64,000 bases of DNA from Thereva unica (Eukaryota > Arthropoda > Insecta > Diptera > Therevidae), in NCBI GenBank assembly GCA_949987705.1, contig OX465281.1, positions 138,370,876 to 138,434,875 of the forward strand. Direction: 5' to 3'. The first letter of the stretch is position 1, and the number at the start of each line of letters is the position of its first letter. Of the stretch, positions 20,240-33,242 are shown piece after piece. Below the pieces are notes generated by a model, which saw only the letters and a list, made by a program, of their open reading frames with translations, was not told the DNA's origin and made no database searches. A program made the translations under genes and the position numbers.

Positions 20240-22216
20240 TTAAAAAAAGATGGGATAGTGAAGGTTTTTTAAGTATTCATGATGAATGGGTGGTATATAG
20301 GGTAATAAATCCATCACGTCTTTATACTTTTCTTGAGTAATTGCTCTAGTGTTCTTATATAACGATGACAAAACTATTTTTTCGAAATTACTTGGTCGAC
20401 CTCGTTTTGGGGTTAAATCAAGAGTTTTAAATTGCGAATCCTTTTCCATAGACGTTTTATAAAATAATTTATATGGCGCAGTTCTTAGACATCTTATCCA
20501 GCAAATATTCAACCAATTAACAGTTTCTCCATCAGTATTTTTTGCTCTTTTTAAAATTGCATCCTCCAGAGATTTGGTTGAGTAGAAGTTTTCACTATGC
20601 ATTTCATGTACTAAAAATGCGTTATTTTTCCGACATTTTTGTATTAATTTGTAATAATCCTGGGGAACATACAAGAAATTGGTTTTTCGAATCGCCATTT
20701 CTACAACTCCAAAATCGCGATCGTTCGGTAGGAATGAATGTCCCACAATAAAAATTTATGGTCAATAATATTTAAATCATTGTCGTTAGATTGGACAAGT
20801 TTTATCCACATTAAGGCCAACTTAATATTTCTATTTTGCCCAGTGCACATATCACTATAAGCGATAACGTGTTTTTGGGTTGTCAAATTTTTTAGATGTC
20901 TTAAACAACAAGAAGCTACTTCTTGTGATCCTCTGGATGCAATTGTTTCATCCCATGTATACATATGAACTTTATCGTCATGTAAATTATGGAAGCCTTC
21001 ATTTAACACATACATGTTTCGCTTGTAATATGCAACAGACACTGTTAGTTTAGGGTACGACAATGCTTTTTGCAAATCAAAAGTAAAACCGAAATACTTC
21101 CCTGGATTTTCCGAGGCTAGCGCCGTATCTTCTTGTAATGATTTTCTAGCTAGCTCAGCAGTTTTCAAATGAAGTTCATGTTCTATCAGGGGTGGCATCA
21201 CGTAAAGTGTTTCAATCGACCTCTTCATATAAAAATCTTGAATTTTTGTATGAACAAGTCGATTGAAACAACTTACGTGATGCCACCCCAGGTTTGATTT
21301 TTCTTCAATATTGCAAGATGTTTTAATTTTCATATTGAGTGCATCGCACTTTTGGCAGGTGTCTTTACGTGGATGATGAAAATATAAATTAAATTCTTTG
21401 TTAAACGTATTTCTGTAAATTTTCTCCTTAACATAGAGTGTATTATTTTCTTTATATCTGTGTATTATTTTCTTTATACATTTTTCTTATATTCAATTCA
21501 GGGTTTAAATATTTTTTGTTTGGATTGTGTGACCTTGTGTAATGGCTTTCAAATTGTGGGAAACTTTGAATATGTTTCCTCACCCCATTTAGTTCTCTTT
21601 CTCCGGTTTTCCTAGAAGAACCTTCCATTCGACCAGGAAATCCTGCCCTGAATTTTTGGCCTCAAGGGCGCGGTCCAGTCTTCCTTTAGAAATATTAAAA
21701 GTGTCTAAAAAGAATCGTTTGCATACTGCAATATCTACTTGTGTGGTTTCTAAAAATATTTATAACTATAAGACCTTTGCGTTCCTTTGTAATTTCTCGG
21801 TCGCTTTCTTTTTGTAGCGAACTTCTTAGTATTTCCATTTAAAAAAATATTTTGCTTGCTAAAGTCTGCAAAGCTCCAAAATTTATCAAAATTTTGTTTC
21901 CGCTCTTCGACACTTACTAGATTTATATACAATCTTTCAGGCAGTGACAGTTTTTATTTTCAAATTTTTTTTCAAGAATAATTTTTCCTCTTTGTGTATA
22001 ATATTTCTTACCACTATTCCGTTTAGCTTTTCTGATATTTTGAGCATAAATATCATCGTTTTCCTTGTTGTCCCCAGAAACTTCCTCATCTGATGATGAA
22101 TCAGATCGTACCAAAATTCTTCTTCTTTTTGTTAAATTCTTCGTTAAAATTGTATTTTGCTCCAAGCCATTTTCACTTTCTGAAGTCAAGATTCTTCCCT
22201 TCTTTCTAATATTCAT
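20240..22216 (-). pseudogene. DUF7869-type DDE-like protein, near full length, frameshifted
   Basis: Minus-strand reading from 22216 gives a basic, Ser/Asp-rich N-terminus, then VCKRFFLDTFNIS (about 21690), FESHYTRSHNPNKKYL (about 21535), YRNTFNKEFNLYFHHP with TCQKCD (about 21340-21420), FTFDLQKALSYPKL (about 21060), the MYTWDE...ASRG block (about 20950), a YSDMCTGQNRN segment (about 20850) and GHSFLPNDRDFGVVE (20740). The C-terminus ends at 20240. D, D and D/E positions fit an RNase H-like nuclease, as inference. Frame breaks occur near 21930, 21750, 21580, 21470 and 20745. It is the only gene in the surrounding TIR element, consistent with a transposase. Confidence 0.7.
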
Positions 22217-22257
22217 GGGCTTTATTTCTACACAATAATAATAAATATAAAATTATA

Positions 22258-23351
22258 CAGGCCTATTCTGAACTCCGCCGGAATTGATTCCGCTGGAATT
22301 TTTTTACATCGGTAGCATAAACTCCGTTCGGCTCCGTCGGAACGGAGAGAAATTTCGAAATTACAATTCCGCTGGAATTTTGGTATCATGAACTCCAGCG
22401 GAATGCTAAAAGTTGGGCATAATCTCTCCGCGAGAAATTGTTGACGGAGGTTCACGGAACGGTGCGGTTTTGTGTTAAATTTTGTTTTTTTGTTTGTTTT
22501 GGTGTTTTAAAAAGTGCGTATATTGCAGACTATTGGCAGCAGCTTCAGGAATGAATGTTACTGTACAAATTTATTTAATTTTTTTTTATTTTAATTTTTC
22601 GAATTCCAATATTTACTTTATTTAAGAAAAGTTTGAATTTATTTTAATTTTTTTGTGTTATATGAAAAAGGCTGTTATTTTCAATATTAATTTTATTTAA
22701 AAAGAGAATTCAACTTTTATTTACATCATTTTGTTTTTTATGATTTATATACCTTGTTTATGCGTAAGACGGGTTTATGCTTAAATTCGGCTTAAGACGA
22801 ACTGCCTGCATAAACAGATTCGGATTCTCTCTCTCAAAGCTGTTGGAATTTCTTATTTTGACTAAAAGATCGAAGCCAGCCTTATAGTATTAGTTTTACA
22901 TATTTACTTTAGGCTGTACATCTCCTCCTCCTCCTCTACAACTCCTCACACACAAGCAAACACAAATTCGTCTTAAGCTGAAATAAATTAAGCTTGAGAC
23001 GAATTTCGACTTAAGGCGGTTTATACGGAGCCGGATTCTGTCTTAAGCCGAAATTCAGCTTACGCATAAACAAGGTAATAGAAAAGATTCCATTATATTA
23101 TTCCGTATATTCGAAGCGTCCCTGCAGAGCCTTGGATTTTCTCCAACACGTACATTTTTCACAACAAAATTTTTAAACACTTCACAAACAAATTTGTGAC
23201 ATTTAACAGCTGCTTCTTGGGTTTTTGAAATTATTTCACATCGGGCACCTCATTTCACTAATTCCGGCGGAGTTCATGATACCCTTAAAAATTCCGCTGG
23301 AATTTTCTCTCCGCCGGAATTGCAATTCCAGCGGAGTTCAGAATAGGCCTG
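22258..23351. mobile_element. 1.1-kb TIR element with a smaller one nested inside (22750-23077)
   Basis: Outer ends CAGGCCTATTCTGAACTCCG (22258) and complement (ending 23351) are inverted. Short GGAATT/AATTCC palindromes such as ATTCC(A/G)(G/C)CGGA recur near both ends. The inner element has ends TACCTTGTTTATGCGTAAG (22750) and complement (ending 23077), flanked by ATA on both sides. No coding sequence in either. Confidence 0.65.
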
Positions 23352-23679
23352 ATAGTCGAAGTTTAAATTCAGACTTTTATCTTCATTTATATTTTTTTCT
23401 TACCGGTTCCACTGTCCGATGTAACTATTAAGTTCAGATCCATAGTAAATTATTTTTTATAAAATGCACTACTAATGAATTAAACGAACTTTCTTTTTTT
23501 TAATAAAATTCTCCACAATTTTTCACTTTACTATTAAAGATAAACATGGAATAATAATCGAAAATGCATTTACAGTGATGTAAATACTCCAAGGTACCAG
23601 GGCAATGTGGAGTTTTTGACAACACTGTTTACAACTTGTCAAAGTGCACAATTAACTTAAATGGGGAATACCCGAATTA

Positions 23680-25407
23680 AGGCACAAACAGATTGGCGTG
23701 GAGGTCGTGGCGGCAGTCGCCTGCGAAAGATTTTTCCATAGGGGCTGTCCTTAAATTACGTAACGCTAAATTTGATGATATTCGATACCCCCCTCCCCCC
23801 TGTAACGGAACCGTAACGGGAAGCCAAACCCCCCCTGAAAAATTACGTAACGCTGCAGTTAACCCCCCCCCCCATTCAAGTTTCTGAATATGACGAAAAG
23901 AAAATAACTTTTTTTGCAAATACACGTTGAAAAACAAATAACTTTGCAAACCGGTTTTTCTTAAGTTTTTTATCTGCTTTTATTAAAAATCTATAGCTTG
24001 TTACCGCTCCATGCGGTTTTTTTATAAAATAACTATTTTTATGTTATTATTAATTCACTTTATTATCACAAGTTGAAATATAAATGTGAATATATATACA
24101 TATAAAAATTGCTAACTTAGATTTCATCTTCCCATGGAACAGACATGTATTTTTCTATACCAATCATAGGCATACTCTTGTCCCTTTTTTGCGCTTGTAT
24201 CATTTCCAATTGACTGCTAGTCGTCGATCAAGTCGTCATCAACCCATTCTAATTCTTCGTTTTGTATCCTGATTCCTGACTGCTAAAACCTCACGCGCTC
24301 TTTTAGCAGCAGTGCGTACAGGTGTCAGTTTTGGAAAGTCGACTTTTTTTTGGTCAACTTTTTTCCGCAAACAGTTCTTTGATGAAGCATTGATCTTACA
24401 ATCGAAGACGAATAGGTTGAACATTTGTTACAGATTCTTTTCGACAATAGTAGATTGTTCTGCAAGTAAAGAAAAGTGATAGTTTTCCAGTGAGTGTAAA
24501 TATTTAATTCGCGAGCGAGCGTAGCGAGTGAGTGGATTAAAATTTACACGAGCTGGAAAACTCACTTTTCTTAGCGCGTTGAACATGCTATTTTTTCGGT
24601 AATCGTATAGAAATGACGTACATTTAATATTGAAAATCAAAAATTGCAAAGAAAATATTAAATACCTTACATTGAAAATCAAAAATTGTAAGAAATAATA
24701 ATTGGTCAAAGTAGGCCATTTTCTGTTGACAATTAATCGCACTGTAATTAAAGTTATATCTAAAATCGTGAAGAAAAGTATCACTTTTCTTTACGATTTT
24801 TGATTAAACAATGTAGGTACGTCATTTCTATACGATTCCCGAAAAAATACTTTGTACGCTTGGACAATACAAATCATGCCGAAAGTATGCAGCATTCCGA
24901 AAAGAAAGGGAAATTGAAAAATTTCCCAAAACCTCGATAGAGACCCCGATAAAACCTGGGTCTTCAGATTTGCATGGGGAAGAACTATATAAGTAGTTCA
25001 TTAAAAAAACACGGCTTTTGTTTCAATTTGTTAATCGCTTTTATTTGTTCGTTTTTCCAAGAATGGATTAGAAGAAATTTTCGATTCTTATAATATCCGT
25101 AAAGTAATATAATTAAAAATCAAAACGGAGATTTCAATCCTGAAAACTCGGTTGAAATTTTTCATTGTCTAATGAATTAGAATCTCAAAACTTGCGTTAC
25201 ATAACACTGACATAGACACCCCCATACCCACTTGTAACGCTTAGTAACGCTGCTCCAGACCCCCACCCCCCTCTCTGAGCGTTACGTAATTTAAGGACAG
25301 CCCCATACATTTTATTTCTCCGCTGGTGGGGAGGAAAAAATAAATGTATGGAAAACTCTCTCACAGGCGATTGCCGCCACGACCTCCGCGCCAATCTGTT
25401 TGTGCCT
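23680..25407. mobile_element. 1.7-kb TIR element with TTA target duplication (PIF/Harbinger-like)
   Basis: AGGCACAAACAGATTGGCG begins at 23680 and its complement ends at 25407. The arms match for about 60 bp with a few mismatches. TTA flanks both sides (23677-23679 and 25408-25410). A 3-bp TTA duplication is typical of PIF/Harbinger elements, so assignment is by analogy. It contains the GGGGCTGTCC element below. Confidence 0.7.
23741..25304. mobile_element. 1.56-kb element with GGGGCTGTCC ends nested in the TTA element
   Basis: GGGGCTGTCCTTAAATTACG (23741) and its complement (ending 25304) are inverted ends flanked by ATA on both sides. Subterminal CCCCCC tracts with repeated GTAACGC motifs at both ends match a MITE type I know to be widespread in insects. 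Inside lie further inverted repeats: 24469-24572 (around GCGAGCGAGCGTAGCGAG) and 24589-24621/24817-24849 (33-bp arms). No gene recognised. Confidence 0.65.
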
Positions 25408-25821
25408 TTATTACCAAAATGACACAGCATTGCAAAAAAAAAATTTATTCAAAGTGGACCTGCCCCACTTTCAAAATCAACGCATTTGAGAAATCGTTAC
25501 CCAAACAATTTACTAATAAGGAATTATTACTGATATTGAAAAAAAATTATCATGAATTGATTGAAAACATAAAATTTATATTAATTTGTAATAAAATTTA
25601 GCTTTAACTAATTTTTTCACAAAATAGACTTGCCTCACTTTCAAAATCAACGGCTCATATGTTGTAAACCAAGTCGTTCAAGTTCTTGCTCTTTATGCTA
25701 ACTAAAATAATAGTATTATTAATACACATTTACCTAAAAGATGAGCCTAAGTATGTAGCTTTACTATAATTAGTCAAGGAGTTATTCAACTCGAATTAAA
25801 TTAAGAAAAAAATACATTGTA

Positions 25822-27164
25822 GGGTAAGATGGGGTAAAACCGCCAGTGGGTAAAACCGCCATTTGGATTTCAAATTCGAATGAAGGGCCGAAACAAGTAA
25901 CCGTTGATAATGTAGATTCTGATCGGTAATGCGCGGTTTTTGCAGTTGGTAGGAATACTGCAGCCTCGTTGAGACAGTTTTTATCGCGTCATCTTTGTTT
26001 CACTCGACGGCGTCAAAAAATTTTTGTCGTCAACATCGCTCAATCAAGTGTAAATTAACGGCTTGAAAAAAACGAGGTAGGTGTCCGTTTATAGTACGAA
26101 CCTTGATACAGATGTACATGTATCAAGTTAGCCAATATTTCAAAAATTGTACAAATTAAGTAATCTCGACTAAAAATTGGCGCATGGGGTAAAAACGCCG
26201 CGAAAAGGTGGGGTAAAAACGCCACACAACTTGATAACGTGAAAACTCTTTTTAATCGAAAATGAATGTTTTCCAGCATCATGCCTCGCAATTACGCAAG
26301 AAAAAAAGCAAAAATTGATGAATGTATATTTCAACGGGCAATCGAAGAAGTTCAGGAGGGCAACAAGGTGGTAGTTGTCGCCGAAAAGTATAGGATTCCC
26401 CGGGAGACTTTGCGAGACCGAGTCAACAAAGCGCAAAACGATTATTTTGGCCATCATCACCAGGTTAGTGGCAAATATTCACAATTTTTGTCCATTTAAA
26501 CGATATGTAAAGTCTTGATTTTGACAAATCCAATTTTATTATGAATTTTCGTGCAATTAAACGAATCCAAAATTTTTAGTTTCGAATTTTTAATTATTCA
26601 AACTCCACTTTTCCGTAATATTGAAGCCAACACTTTGGAAATTCGCTAGGCATTTAATTATTGCGAAATTGATTGTTGAAATTGTAAAATAAAAATGTTT
26701 TGCAACTTTTCTATTTGTATGGTTTTTGATTGAAAAAATTCTGAATTCACATATTGGAAATTTTTAAATTGGAGATTTCCTTTTATCATCAATATCCAAG
26801 AGTTAAATATTTCATGATAATTTATCTACTTTTATATATTCGTAATAACATGTAATATCCATTTAAATTGAATAAAAAAATTATTTAAGAAGTTTTTGAC
26901 ATTATTTGGGTACCTTACTACTTAACTACCTACACTAAAACCAGAATGGCGTTTTTACCCCACTAGGTGGGGTCGCCGTTTTAAAATTTTCTTCTGAACG
27001 ATCACAACTTTTTTACAATAAAAGCTACATAAAAATTTTCTGAATGAATTATGGAACCAAGGGATTAAACTATTAGAAATATGGTTTGGTTCATTGATAA
27101 TTTAATAAATGATTGTTTGACATCGTCAAATGTGTAAAACTGGCGGTTTTACCCCATCTTACCA
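25822..27164 (+). mobile_element. Pogo-like deletion derivative, TA target duplication
   Basis: GGTAAGATGGGGTAAAACCG with preceding TA (25820-25821) is mirrored at the right end with following TA (27165-27166). GGGTAAAA(C/A)(C/G)GCC motifs recur at 25832, 25849, 26188 and 26212, and inverted at about 26946 and 27142. The TA duplication and the internal HTH_psq exon point to the pogo/Tigger branch of Tc1/mariner. The DDE catalytic part is absent. Confidence 0.75.
26281..26463 (+). pseudogene. HTH_psq DNA-binding exon of a pogo-like transposase
   Basis: From the ATG at 26281 the frame reads MPRNYARKKAKIDE, then a helix-turn-helix of the Pipsqueak/pogo type (residues about 14-55: AIEEVQEGNKVVVVAEKY, IPRETLRDRV). 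It ends at CAG|GTTAGT (26463), a plausible splice donor. In this family the first exon binds the element ends, while later exons carry the DDE catalytic domain, which is not found downstream to 27164. It looks like a remnant of the first exon preserved in a deletion derivative, so it could still bind DNA but not cut it. Confidence 0.65.
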
Positions 27165-27166
27165 TA

Positions 27167-28360
27167 AATCTTTAAAACGGTGATATCTAATGAATGGTAA
27201 TTCGTAAGACAAAATATATAATAGCTTTTTTTTGTAGAGAATCGCATGGTCTACAAAATTTGTGAACATTATTTTATGACTTACGGTTTAAGATGTATTT
27301 GCAAAAAACTGATATTTTGACACTAAGCCCCCATAAAAAGTGAGCTCCCGGCGTAGAAAATCGGTAGATTTTATAACCCCTTATTAAGAACCCTGAAAGG
27401 AAACTCTGTTCCAATTTTCAGCCTTTACCCAATCATTTTCGCTATTACGCCTTTTTTCGGCTTAATTTACGTATATAATAATGTATTGTGATGTCTTCGG
27501 ATAGAAAGCGACGCAAACTTAAACATACTTTTTTGAAGTAAAGATTTATAGGTTGAAGGACTTCTGCCTATGTTCTAGTTCTTTGAAATAAAACATCACA
27601 CTCAATCGTGCATCGCTAAAGTGTATCTGGTCGTTGCTTTAGATATTGCAAACCGTTTGGCATGGTACGACAACCAGTTATGACTGCCAAACCTATAAGT
27701 AGTATTATATAGAATCTCGAAAAAAAGACGAAGTGAAGATTTCATACATTCCGCAAATAATTAAGGTATGCAAAACGTATTGACAAACAACATTGAAAAT
27801 AAGTGTGGTTGAATAAAATCAATTTAAATTTGATTTGACTCACTCTCATAACTCATAAAATAAAATAGCGGCCAAATAATATACATGTCCGAAGAATACT
27901 CTGTACAATAATGATATCATTTCGCATGGACGACCACTGATCATTAGCTAGATAATGATTTTTTAACTAACTAACTTTAAGCTACAACTGCACGAATTCT
28001 GCTCCTTTTTCAATGACTAGTAAAAATAAGTCATAATTGCATTTAAATATGTCGTGTCTAACACCTAAATCAGGTTATCTAAAAACTCTTTAGCATAATA
28101 TACAAAAATTTATTTTGGTAGTATCCTATTTTATACGTTTTACATTTTACATACGTCTTTAGTTTGTCGGAGTTTATCTTATATTTGAAAACCGTTAGAG
28201 CTACAACTGCACGAATTCGTTTCCTTTCTTAGTGAGTTAAACTAATATATGGAATGGGCCATACTATAAAATAGGGATTTCCCAAAATCGAAGTTTCAAT
28301 GCGCAATGAGAGTATCAAGTTCCCAGAAACGAGTAATGTCACTCTGCTCTTATAAAAACG
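27167..28360. other. Intronic/intergenic repeats, no gene
   Basis: 27167-27335 belongs to a dispersed repeat also present in the same orientation at 36148-36330 (shared ATCTTTAAAACGG, then GACAATCGCAT-like and TTACGGTTTAAG blocks). AGCTACAACTGCACGAATTC occurs twice (27980 and 28199). No coding sequence recognised. Confidence 0.5.
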
Positions 28361-29279
28361 CAAAGGAGGTGCGTCACAGCCCATACAAAATTACCCCAGG
28401 CCCGGCGCAAAAGAAAAGTATCTCCGATTATCGCCTATAATGAGTATTGAATTTCTGTATAGTTGTTATATCCCGTAACTGTGGCTAAAGTGTTAATAAT
28501 GCTATTTCTTTTTATTCGGCAAAAAAACTAATATAACCCTGTATTTTTGTAATGCCATCACATATTTTCATGAATAAGGTATCAGTGTACGCAGAATACT
28601 CCCACCTAAGTATTTAAAATTATAAAAGCGATGGTACCACTGTACTAACTTCCAGAGTTATGAGTCCTCAAATCAAAATTTTCTTTTTTTTAACAAAAAT
28701 GTCACCTTCAACCACCTATTTCTCCAAAAAATATATAGTCAACTACTAATGTTTTTTTTTCCAGAATAAGAAAGCTTGGAGTGTTTCCTATGAATAATGT
28801 CCGGACAATTTTTATGCTACGGCCTTTACTTTTTAAGTTATAAGCAACTTTAATGCTAAACATATCAGGAAACACTCCAAGCTTTCTTACTCTGGAAAAA
28901 AAAACATTAGTTGACTATGTATTTTTTGGAGAAAAAGGTGGTTGAAGGTGACATTTTTGTTAAAGAAAACGAAATTTTGACTTTGAGGACTCATAACTCT
29001 GGAAGTTAGTACGGTGGTACCGCCGCTTTTATAATTTTAGATAGGTGGGAGTATTCTGCGTACACTGACACCTTATTCATGAAAATATGTGCTGGCGTTA
29101 CAAAAATACAGGGTTATATTAGTTTTTTTACCGAATAAAAAGAAATAGCATTATTAACACTTTAGCCATAATTACGGGATATAACAACTATGCAGAAATT
29201 CAGTACTCATTATAGGCGATAATCTGAGATACTTTTCTTTTGCGCCGGGCCTGGGGCAATTTTGACCCACCTCCTTTGC
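28361..29279. repeat. 919-bp foldback with about 420-bp arms
   Basis: GCAAAGGAGG at 28361 starts an arm that runs to about 28789. The complementary arm runs 28868-29279, leaving a loop of about 78 nt. The arms match over almost their full length, by eye roughly nine positions in ten. CTTATA occurs on both outer sides (28350 and 29287) but not directly adjacent. No coding frame. It lies about 160 bp beyond a Rab2 exon, in what should be its downstream intron. Confidence 0.85.
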
Positions 29280-29436
29280 GGCTCACTTATATTCTAAACA
29301 TGATCGCTCAACTTTTCAAATTAATTGACCTTCCAAATTAAAATACTTCCATCGAAAAATAGAAAAAATAACTTTTATCCAGAATTTACTTTTAGTCAGA
29401 ATAAATTCGCCTAGAAACTGGATACGCAATAACTCA

Positions 29437-29649
<213 letters not shown>

Positions 29650-29675
29650 TTAGGCAATAAAAATGTTGTTATTTA

Positions 29676-30929
<1,254 letters not shown>

Positions 30930-31620
30930 AACCACAACCAAAGCCTTCTATATTTACAAGCCATGCATAAAGAAATCTTACACTCGCAATCAAAGCATCA
31001 TGGGACTTCAATTTGCCTGCCAAACTGTATGGAGTGGGGTTATGTTCATATGTATGGTACTTTTATCTGGAATAAATTAATCGTCTTTGAACAAATAAAA
31101 GCAAACATTATGGACATTCATTGTAACATTTATTTAATACATCTTACAAAAATTGTGTTAATAATGTAAATAATAAATGTAATTGCACTTGGATTAAAAT
31201 TACGGACGTTTAAGCATCTAGTTCGTTATTGCTTGTCCATCTTTTCTTTTTCAGTCAGCAAATGCTGCCCTGAAATTAAGGCTCCGCGGTACGAAACACT
31301 TGTTTCCCTCGTTATGAATGGGATTTTGGCATTTTGTTCTTCCATGTCCAACATAATTCCCGCAAATGAGTCCTATTAATAACATATGTTTAAATTGCTA
31401 GCTTATGGCACTTACTTTGGGCACTTTTTGTACTTTTGCACGTTTTTTATCTTGATAAAATAACTCTGATAACTCTTATTTTTAATAAAATCTCAATCGA
31501 AACCACGGCACGAAAACTTATTTCCCTTGTTTTTAATGGGATTTGGACATTTCACGAATCTTAAGTTGGGACTTCATACACACACCTACAGCATGGCTTG
31601 TAAATGTAGAAGGCTTTGAC

Positions 31621-31722
31621 CCACACTGAAAAACGTGAAAACTCCAACACATTCAATTTGATTGAACCCACACTGAAAAACGTGAAAACTCCAACACATT
31701 CAATTTGATTGAATCCACACTG
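31621..31722. repeat. 47-bp tandem repeat, about 2.2 copies
   Basis: CCACACTGAAAAACGTGAAA starts at 31621 and 31668, with a third partial copy at 31715. The repeat fills most of the spacer between the two units of the composite element. Confidence 0.85.
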
Positions 31723-32407
31723 GCGCAAAGATTTGCGTTGATAAAGCCTTCTATATTTACAAGCCATGCACAAAAAAATCTCACACTCCCATTCAAAGAT
31801 TCATAGGACTTCAATTTCTAAGATTCATGGGACTTCGAAGTTTGGTTATGTGTTTTTTGGGAATAAATTCGGAAAATTACTGCTGCCTTCACCTTTTTGC
31901 AGGATTGTTGACTTATTACGTTGATAAATTGTACCTCTTTTTATCTCTAAATAGAATTAATTAAAACAAAATTTACTTGAAAGAATTTTATTATGCACTT
32001 AAATGAATTCTAGGACCCATATTTCAAAATGTACACAAATAAATTTTTGTTCTTTCTTATTTTATTCCAACAACAAACAAAATAATGCAGCACTATTTTT
32101 CTATTTGCAAAATAAAAACTCCGTAAAAAAATCTTAATTAAACAAACGAAAATGACCTAAATAGAACAAAATAATACTAAACAATTGTAGGCGTTACTCT
32201 ATGAAAAATATAAATATCGAAAAATGTTTTAAATAAAACGAAACGTTTTCCTTGCTATCGTTTATTACAGACTGCCTCACATGTTTTGTTTTTAATTAAA
32301 TTTTCCTATCATTAATCTCAGTAGGCCGAGTGTCAACTCCTAAGCTACAGTAGTTATTACAGTGGTTAGTGGTGAACTTGCCATGCAAATATCCTACACA
32401 ATATATC

Positions 32408-32493
32408 TTATGGATGAGTTTCGGCTTCATTTTGGCGATGTTCACTTAAAATCCGTTTTATTTCCTTGATTCTACCTGTATTATGTTGTGCAC
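32408..32493 (-). pseudogene. Terminal-exon-like fragment of an unrecognised gene
   Basis: After an acceptor-like TTTAAAACAG, the minus strand reads AQHNTGRIKEIKRILSEHRQ and ends in a stop at 32408-32410. About 140 bp downstream is AATAAA (minus strand, around 32266-32271), so a 3' UTR with poly(A) signal is plausible. The charged, helix-like peptide does not look like transposon coding sequence, and I do not recognise it. The upstream exon phase does not match the fragment at 33138 directly, so an exon is missing or the fragments are rearranged. It lies inside the right unit of the composite TIR element. Confidence 0.35.
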
Positions 32494-33137
32494 CTGTTTT
32501 AAATATTATTATACTCAGAAATAGTTTTTAAGAGAAAAACAAAATACCTTACATAGTAATAGACAATGACCATGTTTACGCGAAGCCTCTAAAACTGTTT
32601 ATAACAACCTTAACACTGATTTTCATACGCGTAACCGCCCCTTAATACTGCTTTCGTTAGTGGTGTTAAGCTTAAATAAATGTGCTAAGGTAACAACTTT
32701 ATTAAGAAAACTGAGTTAAGTAGTAGGCGTAAACAGTTGTTTGACAGTTTTAGTAAAAACATTAAGGAAACTGTAATTTTAAATTAAACGAAAGGAAAGT
32801 TTATATACGTAATAAACGCTGCAGAACTTGCCTATGATGGTTTATGAGGATAAATACATCTCAATTTATGTTAATTTAATGATAAAATTTAGTTAAACTT
32901 CTTCCAATCTATTTATTTGACTGTCAGCTTGACAGTTTATATTAGATCTAAGTAGGTACTTTAAAAACTGATATCTGCTGGTGGAAAAATGTTAACGCGC
33001 GTAAACGTTCTTAAAACTACTACGGATAGCAGTGGCACGTACCAAAATATTTGCGCGTAAACGCTTTTAAAATTACTACTACTACGATGTTATAAGCTTA
33101 AATATCTCCAGGGCTCTCCCGGTAAGACGGCGCTAAC

Positions 33138-33242
33138 CTTAAAAATGCGTACTGTATTGCCTCGTTCTGCATTTCGGTTTTGCAAAGTTCTGTTAAAGGA
33201 ACTTTCCTCGTATAGATCTTTAATTACTTTATCAAAATCCAC
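33138..33242 (-). pseudogene. Internal-exon-like fragment of an unrecognised gene
   Basis: The minus strand is open for 35 codons between a possible acceptor (TGTTTAAG|GTG) and a donor (TTTAAG|GTTAGC). It encodes DFDKVIKDLYEESSFNRTLQ followed by a basic stretch ending RGNTVRIFK. The composition looks like a real helical protein segment rather than chance translation. I do not recognise the protein. It shares strand and region with the fragment at 32408 and may belong to the same host gene or a captured piece of it. Confidence 0.35.

Larger units (their letters stand above)
19860..25662 (-). mobile_element. 5.8-kb TIR element carrying a DUF7869-type gene
   Basis: ACATATGAGCCGTTGATTTT at 19860 is mirrored at the right end (complement ending 25662). 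The inverted match covers about 42 bp, ending GAGGCAAGTC(C/T)ATTTT. Inside each end is a second related block (CCACTTTCAAAAGCAACG at 20074, CCCACTTTCAAAATCAACG at 25463), so both termini are double. The only gene inside is the minus-strand DUF7869-type gene. Several younger elements (22258-23351, 23680-25407) account for much of the length. No convincing target duplication. Confidence 0.7.

Noticed and set aside
28350..29292. CTTATA as target duplication of the foldback
   Set aside because: It lies 5 and 7 bases outside the arms rather than directly adjacent, so it may be coincidence in AT-rich sequence.
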